Below, in pieces: positions 1 to 8,367 of a stretch of 64,000 nucleotides of DNA. Source of the stretch: CAZMXS01 sp964570325 (lineage in GTDB: Bacteria; Verrucomicrobiota; Kiritimatiellia; CAIQIC01; CAZMXS01); contig CAZMXS010000018.1 of the NCBI GenBank assembly GCA_964570325.1, positions 1 to 64,000 on the forward strand, read 5' to 3'. The translations under genes were made by a program, and so were the position numbers. Each line of letters begins with the position of its first letter. Position 1 is the stretch's first letter. A model generated the notes under the pieces. That model was not told the origin of the DNA. It saw only the letters and a list, made by a program, of their open reading frames with translations, and searched no databases.

Positions 1-29
1 GTCGCCGAGCTCATCGATGGTTGCGCAGG

Positions 30-1361
30 TTATTTCCAGCAGGCGCTCCAGGTTCCAGTCGCTGACGGCGCATTTTCCAACTGGTATGAGTTGGTGTCCG
101 TCATCCAGGCAGCGATTGCATTGGTCCCGCGCGCGCCGCGCAATTCGCACCAAAAATCGGCGCGTTCAGTCCGCCACAAGCCGGTCATCCGCTTGAATTG
201 CGCGTAAAAGATGCGGGCCAGTCCGGCGTGCGGCAGGAACAGGATATTCTCGTCGTTGCCGGAGTTTGAGGCCAGCGCCGTATCGGTCCAATTGGCCGAC
301 CCATGGATAAGCAGCGGACGCCGGTCCCAGGGATCTATCACCATGTACTTGGTATGCACCAGGTTCAGGATGCCGGAGTCGAGCTCGGAATAGTCCGCCT
401 TGTTGTAAGCCTTGACCATGTGAATCACATTGGTTCCCGCATAATGGGCCGAGTTGGTCAGGTAACGATACGCTTCATACGAAGCGCCGCCGGGACGGCA
501 ATCGCTCTCGGGAATCACGCCATGCACGACCACGCCGCGGTTCGCCGCCACCACCAGCTGGGTACAAATGGCCAGGCGCGTCAGCTTGTTCAACGCAAAA
601 ACAATCTCACTGCCCGCGTTGCTGATACAGTTGATGATGTCATTCTGCGCGTTGGTGCCGGTGAAGCGTTCGTCGGGATAAGGCGCAAAACGCACCCAGC
701 CATCGCTCCAGGCGTCCCGGAGCCGGAAGCGTGTGTAATCGTGCGCATGCGATTTGGCCGCGGCGTAGTGAAAGCGACCGGCCAGCAACTCGCGCATTTC
801 ATTGGTGTAGGCCGACCAGACTGCGTCATGATTGATCTCCAGCGCGATATTCCATTGGCCAAAACTGGCCTCGGAGGAGCAGTTCCATGACGCGGTGAAC
901 ACCCAACGGCTGGTTGGCGCATAGTCGAAGAGCGCCACCTTGTGGTGCATCGCAAGGGAATCGGTATTGGTGGCGCGCACCAAAACCAGCGGATTGACCG
1001 GCCGGGCCGTCAGTTGCGCCAGGCTGCAGCCGTAATACACCTCGCCGGTCGCCACGGTATCATCGGCGACGATGCGAACCGCAACCGAGCGGTCCAAGGC
1101 GTTGCTGATGGACGCGATGATCCGGCCGGCCGTGCCGCTGGCGGAAAGCGCGTAGATCGCCAGCGTCGCGCTTTGGCCCGCCCGCAGGGCATCCAGCCGC
1201 GCCAGCAACTGGTCGCGGATGTCGTACTCGCCCGGGGCTTCCAAGGGCGACTGATCCGGCAGGTTGTAATAAACATTCCAATCCGCGCCGGTAACGCACA
1301 CCGCGCCGGCCGGCCGGACTGCCGCCAAAACACACAATCCGATACAAATGGCCGCCTTCAT
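30..1361 (-). CDS. Secreted phospholipase D-like (HKD motif) protein, C-terminus probably truncated
   Basis: About 443 residues beginning with a signal peptide (MKAAICIGLCVLAA, cleavage near AGA). Two phospholipase-D half-sites are visible: HHK in 'MHHKVALFD' with a following 'ASWNCSS', and HxKxxxxD in 'VHTKYMVID' followed by 'HGSANWTDTA'. The PLD superfamily covers phosphodiesterases acting on lipids or nucleic acids; the substrate cannot be told here. I chose the ATG at 1361 because it starts a clean signal peptide; the frame is open upstream only to a TTG. The tail 'YQLENAPSATGTWSA' looks like the opening of the C-terminal beta domain also found at the end of the FG-GAP protein at 16310, but it stops three residues later. 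Another frame stays open to the window edge and reads LLEITCATIDELGD, so a frameshift is possible. Confidence 0.75.
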   Translation of the reverse strand: MKAAICIGLCVLAAVRPAGAVCVTGADWNVYYNLPDQSPLEAPGEYDIRDQLLARLDALRAGQSATLAIYALSASGTAGRIIASISNALDRSVAVRIVADDTVATGEVYYGCSLAQLTARPVNPLVLVRATNTDSLAMHHKVALFDYAPTSRWVFTASWNCSSEASFGQWNIALEINHDAVWSAYTNEMRELLAGRFHYAAAKSHAHDYTRFRLRDAWSDGWVRFAPYPDERFTGTNAQNDIINCISNAGSEIVFALNKLTRLAICTQLVVAANRGVVVHGVIPESDCRPGGASYEAYRYLTNSAHYAGTNVIHMVKAYNKADYSELDSGILNLVHTKYMVIDPWDRRPLLIHGSANWTDTALASNSGNDENILFLPHAGLARIFYAQFKRMTGLWRTERADFWCELRGARGTNAIAAWMTDTNSYQLENAPSATGTWSACWK

Positions 1362-1575
1362 GTTGGTCGAAATGTACACCGGCTTTCGCGTTTCGTTTGC
1401 AGCCGCCGGAGCCGGTTTCGGGCGCAGATCCAAGTTTGGATAGCGTCAATTTCCGCACCTGACGGCTCAGTAGCTCGCCATAAGTCCAGCATTCCTGATT
1501 GACGAGGGCGGCAGCAAAAGTCGGGCCGGAATGCCCGACGTACTGGCCCGCGCCGATACCCGCCGCTGAAATCTA

Positions 1576-1604
1576 TTGCATCGTTAAATACCAGATTTTA
1601 TAGT
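1576..1604 (+). promoter_or_regulatory. Candidate sigma-70-type promoter for the glycosyltransferase gene
   Basis: TTGCAT (1576-1581), a 17-base spacer, then TATAGT (1599-1604). Transcription would begin near 1611, giving a leader of about 33 bases that contains an AAGGAT ribosome-binding site before the ATG at 1644. This is seen by eye only. Confidence 0.5.
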
Positions 1605-1643
1605 GCCCGCCGCTTAACACATGTTTAATCAAGGATTTGTAAA

Positions 1644-2462
1644 ATGACTGAAGCCCAAGCGCAAACTAATCCGGCGCCGGTCGAGACCGCGCGCAAGAAA
1701 TCCGTCCTGGTCGTGATCCCGGTCTATAACGAGGAACGCGTCTTGTTGGAAAGCATGATGACCCTGACCACGTTCCTCGATTACCATGACAATTACAACT
1801 GGCAGGTAGTCATTGCCGACAACGCCTCGAAGGACGGCACCGGCGACATCGGCCGCATCGTTTCCAAGCGCTACCCGAACATCAGCTATCTCTACATTCC
1901 GCGCAAGGGTCGCGGCATCGCGCTTCGGACGGCCTGGACCAACACGGATTGCGATTTCGTCAGTTACATGGATGTGGATCTTTCCACTTCGATGAAGGGC
2001 CTGGTGCGCGCGGTCGAAATGCTCGATGCCGGCGCGCAGATTGTCGTCGGCAACCGCCTGCATGCGGAATCGGGCATTAAGCGCTGCTTCAAGCGCGAAT
2101 TCGTGTCGCGCAGCTACAATGTTGTCATCCGCCATACGCTGGGCACGCACTTCCACGACGCGCACTGCGGCTTCAAGACAGCCCGGCGCGATGTCGCGCA
2201 AGCGCTGCTGCCTTACATTGAGGATAACGAGTGGTTTTTTGACACCGAGTTCCTTTTTTATGCCGAGCGCCTCGGCTACCGAATTGATGAAATTCCCGTC
2301 ATTTGGATCGAGGATTTGAATACCAAGGCTAAAATCTTCAAGGATGCCAAGGACGACCTGCAAGGGTTGTGGCGCCTGAAATTCCACAACAAACTCGGCC
2401 AGAAACTGGCTCCCGTCAGCGCGGGCACACTCATCCACCCGGCCACCCGGAGCGCGCCATGA
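1644..2462 (+). CDS. Family 2 glycosyltransferase (dolichol/polyprenyl-phosphate mannosyltransferase-like)
   Basis: 272 residues, a soluble GT-A fold enzyme. The N-terminal strand 'VLVVIPVYNEE', 'IADNASKDGT' and the metal-binding 'MDVDLS' (DxD-type, around residue 112) are classic for GT2 enzymes related to DPM1, which transfer a sugar from a nucleotide donor to a polyprenyl phosphate. 'AHCGFKTARRDVA' and 'WFFDTEFLFYAERLGY' are the usual acceptor-side motifs. There are no membrane helices after the catalytic domain. The stop overlaps the start of the broken galE in an ATGA arrangement, so the two were translationally coupled, which suggests a role in supplying or transferring sugars for surface glycans. 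AAGGAT sits 6 bases before the ATG. Confidence 0.85.
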   Translation: MTEAQAQTNPAPVETARKKSVLVVIPVYNEERVLLESMMTLTTFLDYHDNYNWQVVIADNASKDGTGDIGRIVSKRYPNISYLYIPRKGRGIALRTAWTNTDCDFVSYMDVDLSTSMKGLVRAVEMLDAGAQIVVGNRLHAESGIKRCFKREFVSRSYNVVIRHTLGTHFHDAHCGFKTARRDVAQALLPYIEDNEWFFDTEFLFYAERLGYRIDEIPVIWIEDLNTKAKIFKDAKDDLQGLWRLKFHNKLGQKLAPVSAGTLIHPATRSAP

Positions 2463-3439
2463 ACATCCTCGTCACCGGCGGCGCGGGCTATGTCGGCAGT
2501 GTCGTGGTCGAGGTGCTGCTCCGAGAGGGTTTTCAAGTCGTCATCCTGGACAACTTGAAGGAGGGCCACCGGAGCGCCATCCCCGCCGGCGTGCCCTTCA
2601 TCGAGGGCGACATCGCCAACCGCGGCCTGGTCAAGGAGGCGCTCGTCGCGCGCCGGATTGACGGCGTAATCCACATGGCGGGCGAGACGCTGGTCACCAA
2701 ATCCATGACCCAGCCCGAGGATTATTTCATCAACAATGTTCAGAAAGGCATTGAGCTGCTCGAGGCCCTGCGCGAAACGGGAGTGCGGCGCATCATCTTC
2801 TCCTCCACCGCCGCGCTCTTCGGCAACCCACAGTTCTCACCCATCACCGAGGAACACCCGACCACCCCCATCAACGCCTATGGCCGGTCGAAACTGATGT
2901 TCGAGGAGATGCTCCACTGGTACAATCTGGTCCACAAACTGAACTACGTTTGTCTGCGCTATTTCAACGCCGCCGGGGCGACCGCCGACCACGGCGAGCA
3001 CCACCGGGTCGAGACGCACTTGATCCCACTGGTGATGCAGGTGGCCTTGGGCCAGCGCGCGGATGTGAAGATCTACGGCAATGATTAAGACACGCGCGAC
3101 GGCACCTGCATCCGCGATTACATCCATGTGGACGACCTGGCCCGCGCGCACGTCGAAGCCATGCGGCGAATGGACTCGATCGGACCGCAAAAGCTGAACA
3201 TGGGCAACGGCTCCGGCTATTCAGTGAAGGAGGTCATCGAAGCCGCGCGCGCCGTCACCGGCCGACCGATCCCGGCGATCCCGGCGCCGCGGCGCGCCGG
3301 CGACCCCGCCACCCTCGTGGCGTCGAGCGCCCGCGCCCAGCGACTGCTGGACTGGGCGCCGCGCTTCCCGCGGATCGAACAGATCGTCGAATCCGCCTGG
3401 AAATGGCACCAGCGGTTCCCGACCGGCTACGCTGATTGA
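2459..3439 (+). pseudogene. galE: UDP-glucose 4-epimerase galE interrupted by an in-frame TAA
   Basis: The frame from ATG 2459 to the stop at 3439 encodes a full-length GalE of about 325 residues apart from one internal TAA at 3086-3088. Before it come the Rossmann motif 'VTGGAGYVGS', 'SSTAALFG' and the catalytic YxxxK in 'AYGRSKLMFE'; after it come 'DTRDGTCIRDYIHVDDLA' and a normal C-terminus. The TAA falls where the family has Tyr in the 'YGxDYxTxDGTC' segment, so a single TAC/TAT to TAA change explains it. TAA ends other genes here normally, so recoding is unlikely. Translation would give a 209-residue fragment lacking the substrate-binding half. The likely explanations are a sequencing or assembly error, or recent inactivation. 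It is coupled (ATGA) to the upstream glycosyltransferase and convergent with gmhA. Confidence 0.85.
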
Positions 3440-3463
3440 GCCCGCCGGCGCACCGCTCCCGGT

Positions 3464-4024
3464 TCAGGCGATCCGTTCCTTCAGCAGGTCCGTCACGGCG
3501 TGGAAGATATTGGAGTGGACGGCCTCAGCCTTGCACATATCGTTGAGCGGCACGTGCACGCTAAGATCCGCCAGCAACTTGAGCTTGCCGCCGTCGAAGC
3601 CGGTGAAACCGATGGTCTTGATCCGGTTGGCCTTCGCGTACTTCACGGCCTTGATCACATTCGGGCTGTTGCCCGAGCCGCTGATGGCCATGAGCAGATC
3701 GCCCGGCCGCATGAATTGCCTTACCTGGAAAACAAAGATATCTTCGTAGCCGATATCATTGCCAATGGCGGTGATAAAGGGCGTGTTGTCCGTCAGGCTG
3801 AGCACCCGGAACCGTTTCTTCGTCGAATCCTTCAGGGCGCCCTTGCACAAGTCTTCGGCAAAATGCGAAGCGTTCGCCGCGCTGCCGCCATTGCCGATGA
3901 GGCAAACCAGTTTGTCCCGGCGATAGGCGTCCTCGAGCCAGTCAATCACCGTCCGCACGGACTTGAGGTCCACGGCGCGCGTGGACCGGATGATGTCTTC
4001 CAGATACTGCCGGATCATTTCCAT
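3464..4024 (-). CDS. gmhA: Sedoheptulose-7-phosphate isomerase (phosphoheptose isomerase)
   Basis: 186 residues, the usual GmhA length, a single SIS domain. 'LIGNGGSAANASHFAEDL' is the conserved sugar-phosphate-binding loop, and 'LMAISGSGNSPNVIKAV' is the second SIS motif. The enzyme converts sedoheptulose 7-phosphate to D-glycero-D-manno-heptose 7-phosphate, the first step to nucleotide-activated heptose for LPS or S-layer glycans. It is the last gene of the heptose operon; its start overlaps the end of the kinase gene by 10 bases, and an alternative ATG lies two codons in. It converges on the broken galE with only 24 bases between them. Confidence 0.92.
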   Translation of the reverse strand: MEMIRQYLEDIIRSTRAVDLKSVRTVIDWLEDAYRRDKLVCLIGNGGSAANASHFAEDLCKGALKDSTKKRFRVLSLTDNTPFITAIGNDIGYEDIFVFQVRQFMRPGDLLMAISGSGNSPNVIKAVKYAKANRIKTIGFTGFDGGKLKLLADLSVHVPLNDMCKAEAVHSNIFHAVTDLLKERIA

Positions 4025-5001
4025 TCGTAGCCCTCCACGTTGAAGATCACCTTGCTGCCGTAGCGCTCAATAAAAAACGGCATCTCGCGGTAGTCGCGCA
4101 GGGCGTCGCGCAACTCCCCCTTCTTGTGCGGCCGGCAGTAGGTCAGCAGGAAGCCGCCGCCGCCGGCGCCGCTGATCTTGCAGCCCAAAGCGCCGCCGTT
4201 CATTGCCAGTTCGACCATCCGCTCAATGGTTGGGTTGGTGATGCCGTCGGCCAGCGTTTTTTTCAATCGCCAGTTTTCCCGCAGGATATCGCCCACGCGG
4301 TCGTAATCCCCGGCCATGATCACGTCGCGCGCGCTGTACGCCAGATCGCGGATCAGGTCCAAATAATCGCGGCGACTGGAGGAATTCTCGGTCTGCTCCT
4401 TCAGGATGACGTCGGCCTTGCGGGTCAGGTTGGTGAAATACAGCATCAACCGGTCGCCGAGATCCTGCTTCTCCTTGCCCAGCGGAAACCGCATCTCGCG
4501 CACGCTTTCGTCGGGCATGAATTCAAAAAACCGCAACCCGCCATAAGCCGCGATATATTGGTCTTGCTTGCCGATCGGTTTCCGGCAGATGTCAATCTCA
4601 ATGCGGCAGGCCTCCTCCGCCAACCGCTGGGCGGGCGCCTGAATGCCCTGGTAAGCATAAAAGGCGTTCAACAAACCGACCGTCAGGCTGCTGGATGAAC
4701 CCAGGCCCGAGCCCTCGGACGGGATGTCCGCCATGATGGCGATCTCCACCCCCTCGGTCACACCGGTCATCCGCATCGCCTCGCGCACCAGCTCATGCTG
4801 GATTTCGGCAACCGAGTCCACAATCTCCTTCTTGGAATAACTCAGATAGATTTTCTTGTCGAAGCGCTGATTGAGGATGACGTAGATGTACTTGTCAATC
4901 GTGGCGCTGACCACGGCGCCGGGCCCGTGCTGGTAGTAGGCCTTCAAATCCGTGCCGCCGCCGGCCAGGCTGATGCGAAGGGGTGTCTGGGTAATCAGCA
5001 T
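4015..5001 (-). CDS. hddA: D-glycero-alpha-D-manno-heptose 7-phosphate kinase (GHMP family)
   Basis: About 328 residues. It starts 'MLITQTPLRISLAGGGTD', the hallmark opening of HddA-type GHMP kinases, and carries the ATP-binding loop 'SEGSGLGSSSS' (near residue 105) and the C-terminal 'CKISGAGGGGFLL'. HddA phosphorylates D-glycero-D-manno-heptose 7-phosphate at C1 in the GDP-heptose pathway. I chose the ATG at 5001 because it begins exactly at the conserved motif and overlaps the upstream nucleotidyltransferase stop by 7 bases; the frame is open further upstream, but that part is non-homologous. Its position between the nucleotidyltransferase and gmhA supports the assignment. A gene for the bisphosphate phosphatase GmhB is not in this window. 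Confidence 0.88.
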   Translation of the reverse strand: MLITQTPLRISLAGGGTDLKAYYQHGPGAVVSATIDKYIYVILNQRFDKKIYLSYSKKEIVDSVAEIQHELVREAMRMTGVTEGVEIAIMADIPSEGSGLGSSSSLTVGLLNAFYAYQGIQAPAQRLAEEACRIEIDICRKPIGKQDQYIAAYGGLRFFEFMPDESVREMRFPLGKEKQDLGDRLMLYFTNLTRKADVILKEQTENSSSRRDYLDLIRDLAYSARDVIMAGDYDRVGDILRENWRLKKTLADGITNPTIERMVELAMNGGALGCKISGAGGGGFLLTYCRPHKKGELRDALRDYREMPFFIERYGSKVIFNVEGYEWK

Positions 5002-5714
5002 ATCTTTTCCCGTTCCAACTTCAGGCCGGGCCATTCCCGGCGCGCGCGCTCCACGCGATCCAACGTTCCCAGATCGCAAAAAAACTCGGGAATACGATAG
5101 CCGTACATCCGCCCCACCATCAAGGGCAATATATCGAAGCCAAAGTCGTTGAAGCGTTTTCGGGGCATGATCTCAAACAGATCCGGCCCCGCGATATAGA
5201 GCCCGCTGTTGGCGAGATTGCTCCGCGGCTGCCGCGGTTTCTCGACGAACTCGACAATCCGCCCGTCCGGCGCCAGCGCCGCAATCCCGCACTGCTCCGG
5301 CTCGGGCGTCTCGAACAAGCCGATCGTGAACGGACTGGGGCGGGACCGGTGGAATCGGTAAAACGCCGTCAGATCAATGTTCGTCAGGTTGTCGGCGTAA
5401 AGCACAAAGAACCAGTCCTCGCCGCGGACAAAATCGCGGTTGGCGGCCACCGTGCCCGCGCTGCCCAGCAGTTCCGGCTCGTGAAACGTTTGGATCTCCA
5501 GTCCCGCCCCGCGCCAGCCGGCCAGAAAATCCTCCACCTGCGCCGCCAGGTGGTGCGTGTTCACCAGCACCGAGGTTACGCCGCAGGCGCGCAGTTTGCG
5601 CAGCCAGATCCCAAGCAGCGGCTCCCCGTCCACCGGGATCAGGCATTTGGGAAGCCGGTCAGTCAGCGGGCGCAAACGCGACCCAACCCCGGCGGCCAGC
5701 AGAAAGGCCTTCAT
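4995..5714 (-). CDS. hddC: Sugar-phosphate nucleotidyltransferase, probably heptose-1-phosphate guanylyltransferase
   Basis: 239 residues. The opening 'MKAFLLAAGVGSRLRPLTD' followed by 'PKCLIPVDGEPLL' is the nucleotidyltransferase signature (GxGxRLxPLT...PK), and 'LYADNLTNIDL' holds the metal-binding Asp. Such enzymes join a sugar 1-phosphate to an NTP. The position between a GHMP heptose kinase and an SDR epimerase, with 4- and 7-base overlaps, suggests the HddC role (GDP-D-glycero-D-manno-heptose formation). Sequence alone does not exclude mannose-1-phosphate or glucose-1-phosphate as substrate. Confidence 0.75.
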   Translation of the reverse strand: MKAFLLAAGVGSRLRPLTDRLPKCLIPVDGEPLLGIWLRKLRACGVTSVLVNTHHLAAQVEDFLAGWRGAGLEIQTFHEPELLGSAGTVAANRDFVRGEDWFFVLYADNLTNIDLTAFYRFHRSRPSPFTIGLFETPEPEQCGIAALAPDGRIVEFVEKPRQPRSNLANSGLYIAGPDLFEIMPRKRFNDFGFDILPLMVGRMYGYRIPEFFCDLGTLDRVERARREWPGLKLEREKIC

Positions 5715-6823
5715 TTCCCGGCCACCGACCGGACAACATTGAGGCTTTTCATCCGCTTCTCCGCGTAATCGAGGATGTCCTCAATGTCGGTCTGCTCCTT
5801 CAAGTATTGGATATACTCCCGCACGCTTTCCGCCGCTGTCCGGCGCGGCTCCCAGCCCAGCGATTGCAGCGCCGAGATGTCCGAGCAGATATGCCGCGTA
5901 TCGCCAAAGCGGTAGAGTCCCGGCAGCGAAGGTTGAATCGGCTTCCCGAACGCATCGCGCACAATTTCCGCAAACTCCATGACGGTGTAGGCCCGACCGC
6001 CGCCGACATTGAACACGCGATAGTCCGCGCGTTCGTCTTCCAGCACTTTCAGGTTCGCGTCCACCACGTCATGGATGTTCACAAAATCGCGCACCTGCCG
6101 CCCATCCTCGTACACCACCGGCGACTTGTCGAAATACACGCTCAAACAGAAAATCCGGCACGCACCCGAGTATGCGTTGTAGAACGATTGCCGCGGCCCC
6201 TGCACAATGGAATAGCGCATGGCCACCGAGGGGATTCCATACCGCCGGCCGATATTGATCGTGATCTTCTCCTGGCTGAGCTTGCTCAAGCCGTATTGGT
6301 TCTGCGGGTTGGTGACCGTTTCCGGGCTGAGCTGGTATTGCGCCGGACGCCCGCGCGCGTCCAGGATTTCCCATTGTCCCTTGCGCAACTGCGCCTCCGG
6401 ACGGATGTCCGGACAAAACTCGCGACCGTCCGCATCCCGGTACAACCCCTCGCCCGCCACCGCCTGGGAGGAAGCCACAATGACCTTTTTAACGGGAAAC
6501 CGATGCTCGACGATCAGCTCATAGATCAGCGCCGTGCCGACGGCGTTGACATGGAAAAAGGTGCTGAAATCCGGCAGGTAATCCTGGTAAGCCGCGAAAT
6601 TATAAACCACGTCCGCGCCGCGCAGACATTTGAGCAACACATCCCGGTCCCGCACATCGCCCTCAATGAACTCCGCCTCCGGCGGCAAATAAGCCGGCCG
6701 TCCTTTCAGATGAACCGGCTTGGAAAGGTTGTCCAAGATGCGGATTTCAAAACCGCGCTGCCGCAGGGCATCCACGGTGTGCGATCCGATAAACCCCGCG
6801 CCGCCAATAACCAAAGCTTTCAT
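5711..6823 (-). CDS. NAD-dependent nucleotide-sugar epimerase/dehydratase (dTDP-L-rhamnose 4-epimerase-like)
   Basis: 370 residues, an extended short-chain dehydrogenase. The Rossmann motif 'VIGGAGFIGSHTVDAL', 'SSQAVAGEG' and the catalytic YxxxK in 'YGLSKLSQEK' are present, with the substrate segment 'QGPRQSFYNAYSGACRIF' followed by 'EDGRQVRDFVNIHDVV'. That combination, with the long insert before the active-site Tyr, is typical of the dTDP-L-rhamnose 4-epimerase group. In this operon it probably modifies the activated heptose or a related sugar. I chose the start at ATG 6823 (MKALVIGG); the frame extends eight codons further without homology. It is the first gene of the operon and couples to the next through an ATGA overlap. 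Confidence 0.8.
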   Translation of the reverse strand: MKALVIGGAGFIGSHTVDALRQRGFEIRILDNLSKPVHLKGRPAYLPPEAEFIEGDVRDRDVLLKCLRGADVVYNFAAYQDYLPDFSTFFHVNAVGTALIYELIVEHRFPVKKVIVASSQAVAGEGLYRDADGREFCPDIRPEAQLRKGQWEILDARGRPAQYQLSPETVTNPQNQYGLSKLSQEKITINIGRRYGIPSVAMRYSIVQGPRQSFYNAYSGACRIFCLSVYFDKSPVVYEDGRQVRDFVNIHDVVDANLKVLEDERADYRVFNVGGGRAYTVMEFAEIVRDAFGKPIQPSLPGLYRFGDTRHICSDISALQSLGWEPRRTAAESVREYIQYLKEQTDIEDILDYAEKRMKSLNVVRSVAGK

Positions 6824-7041
6824 CCTGCACTCCCATTTTTCCGGCACACTACCAATTGCCTGTTTTCCACGTCAACCTGCCATCCAGCCCGCGCTCCTCG
6901 AAACGCGGGGTATCGGGTCTGCGCTCCACACCCCAACCTCTTCCTTGCGCTCAACCGGCGCGCGCGCAAAGGCCATCCCATACCGACTGTCATTCCCAGC
7001 GGCAATCCGGTATGTTACATTGTAGTTAGAGGAGGCGCCCA

Positions 7042-8367
7042 ATGAGCTTTTTCCCGCAAATCCGCAAATCCATCCGTTACGCGGGGCCCGGCACGCGCCA
7101 GGCGCTGGCTTTCCGTTGGTATGACCCGCAACGCAAGGTCCACGGCCGTACGATGGCGCAACACCTCAAATTCGCCGTCAGCTACTGGCATACCTTCAAG
7201 GGCTCCGGCGCCGACCCATTTGGCGGGCCCACCCTGGACCGGCCGTGGAACAAAGGCGCTTCCGCCATGAAAATCGCGGAGCAGACTTTGACGGCGGCCT
7301 TCGAGTTCTTCACCAAGCTTGGGGTGCAATACTACTGCTTTCATGACCGCGACTTGGCGCCCGAAGGTGATTCGGTTTCCGAAAGCGCGCGAAATCTGGA
7401 CCAGATGGTTCGGCTGGCCCGTCGGATGCAGGCTGACACCGGCGTCCGGCTGCTTTGGGGCACGGCCAATCTCTTCAGCCACCCGCGCTACGCGCACGGC
7501 GCGGCGACCAATCCGGACCCGCTGGTCCTGGCACATGCCGCCGCGCAAGTCCGCCACGCGATTGACGCCACGGTCGCGCTCGGTGGCTCCGGTTATGTCT
7601 TCTGGGGCGGCCGCGAGGGCTACACCACCCTGCTGAACACCGATTTGAAGCAGGAGCGCGAGCAACTGGCTGCATTCCTGCACCTGGCTGTGGAATACGG
7701 ACGGCGCCAGGCCGGATTCAAGGGGATGTTCTTTATCGAGCCCAAGCCGCGCGAGCCGTCGGCGCACCAGTACGACTACGATGCCGCCGCCGTCCTCGGG
7801 TTCCTCCGCGAGTTCGATCTCCTCGACCATTTCATGCTGAATATTGAAGCCAACCACGCCACGCTCGCCGGCCACTCGTTCGAGCATGAACTGGCCACGG
7901 CCGCCTGCGCCGGCAAGCTGGGCAGTCTCGACATCAACCGCGGCGACCCGACCTGCGGCTGGGACACCGACCAGTTCCCCAACGACCTGGCGGCGGCGAC
8001 CCAGGCGATGGGTATTATCCTGCGGCAGGGCGGCCTGAAATATGGCGGGCTGAACTTCGACGCCAAGGTCCGGCGCGGCTCGTTCGACCCGGTGGACTTG
8101 TTCCACGCGCACATTGGCGGAATGGACACTTTTGCGCGCGCCTTGTTGATTGCAGATCGGATGCTGCAGGACGGCGTCCTGGATAAGTTCGTGCGCGCCC
8201 GCTACGCCGGCTACCGCACGCCGTTGGGCCGCCGCATACTCTCGCGCCAGACAACCTTGCCCGAACTGGAGCGTTGGGCGCAAGAAATGGGCGAACCCGC
8301 CCGGGTGAGCGGGCGGCAGGAAATGCTGGAGAACCGGCTGAACGATTATCTGCGGAATGTGGAATAA
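7042..8367 (+). CDS. xylA: Xylose isomerase
   Basis: 441 residues, the length of the class II xylose isomerases. The catalytic 'CFHDRDLAPEG' (His and Asp), 'WGGREGYTTLLNTD', the metal ligands in 'FIEPKPREPSAHQYDYD' and 'GSLDINRGD' are all intact. It interconverts D-xylose and D-xylulose using two divalent metals in the cytoplasm. A strong ribosome-binding site (AGAGGAGG, 7028-7035) precedes the ATG. The stop overlaps the xylB start by one base (TAATG). No xylR regulator or xylose transporter is seen next to it. The upstream 200 bases hold no gene. Confidence 0.96.
   Translation: MSFFPQIRKSIRYAGPGTRQALAFRWYDPQRKVHGRTMAQHLKFAVSYWHTFKGSGADPFGGPTLDRPWNKGASAMKIAEQTLTAAFEFFTKLGVQYYCFHDRDLAPEGDSVSESARNLDQMVRLARRMQADTGVRLLWGTANLFSHPRYAHGAATNPDPLVLAHAAAQVRHAIDATVALGGSGYVFWGGREGYTTLLNTDLKQEREQLAAFLHLAVEYGRRQAGFKGMFFIEPKPREPSAHQYDYDAAAVLGFLREFDLLDHFMLNIEANHATLAGHSFEHELATAACAGKLGSLDINRGDPTCGWDTDQFPNDLAAATQAMGIILRQGGLKYGGLNFDAKVRRGSFDPVDLFHAHIGGMDTFARALLIADRMLQDGVLDKFVRARYAGYRTPLGRRILSRQTTLPELERWAQEMGEPARVSGRQEMLENRLNDYLRNVE

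Noticed and set aside
3086..3088. Stop-codon reassignment or readthrough of TAA
   Set aside because: TAA ends several intact genes in the window (for example at 8365-8367 and 51268-51270), and no recoding structure is evident after the codon.
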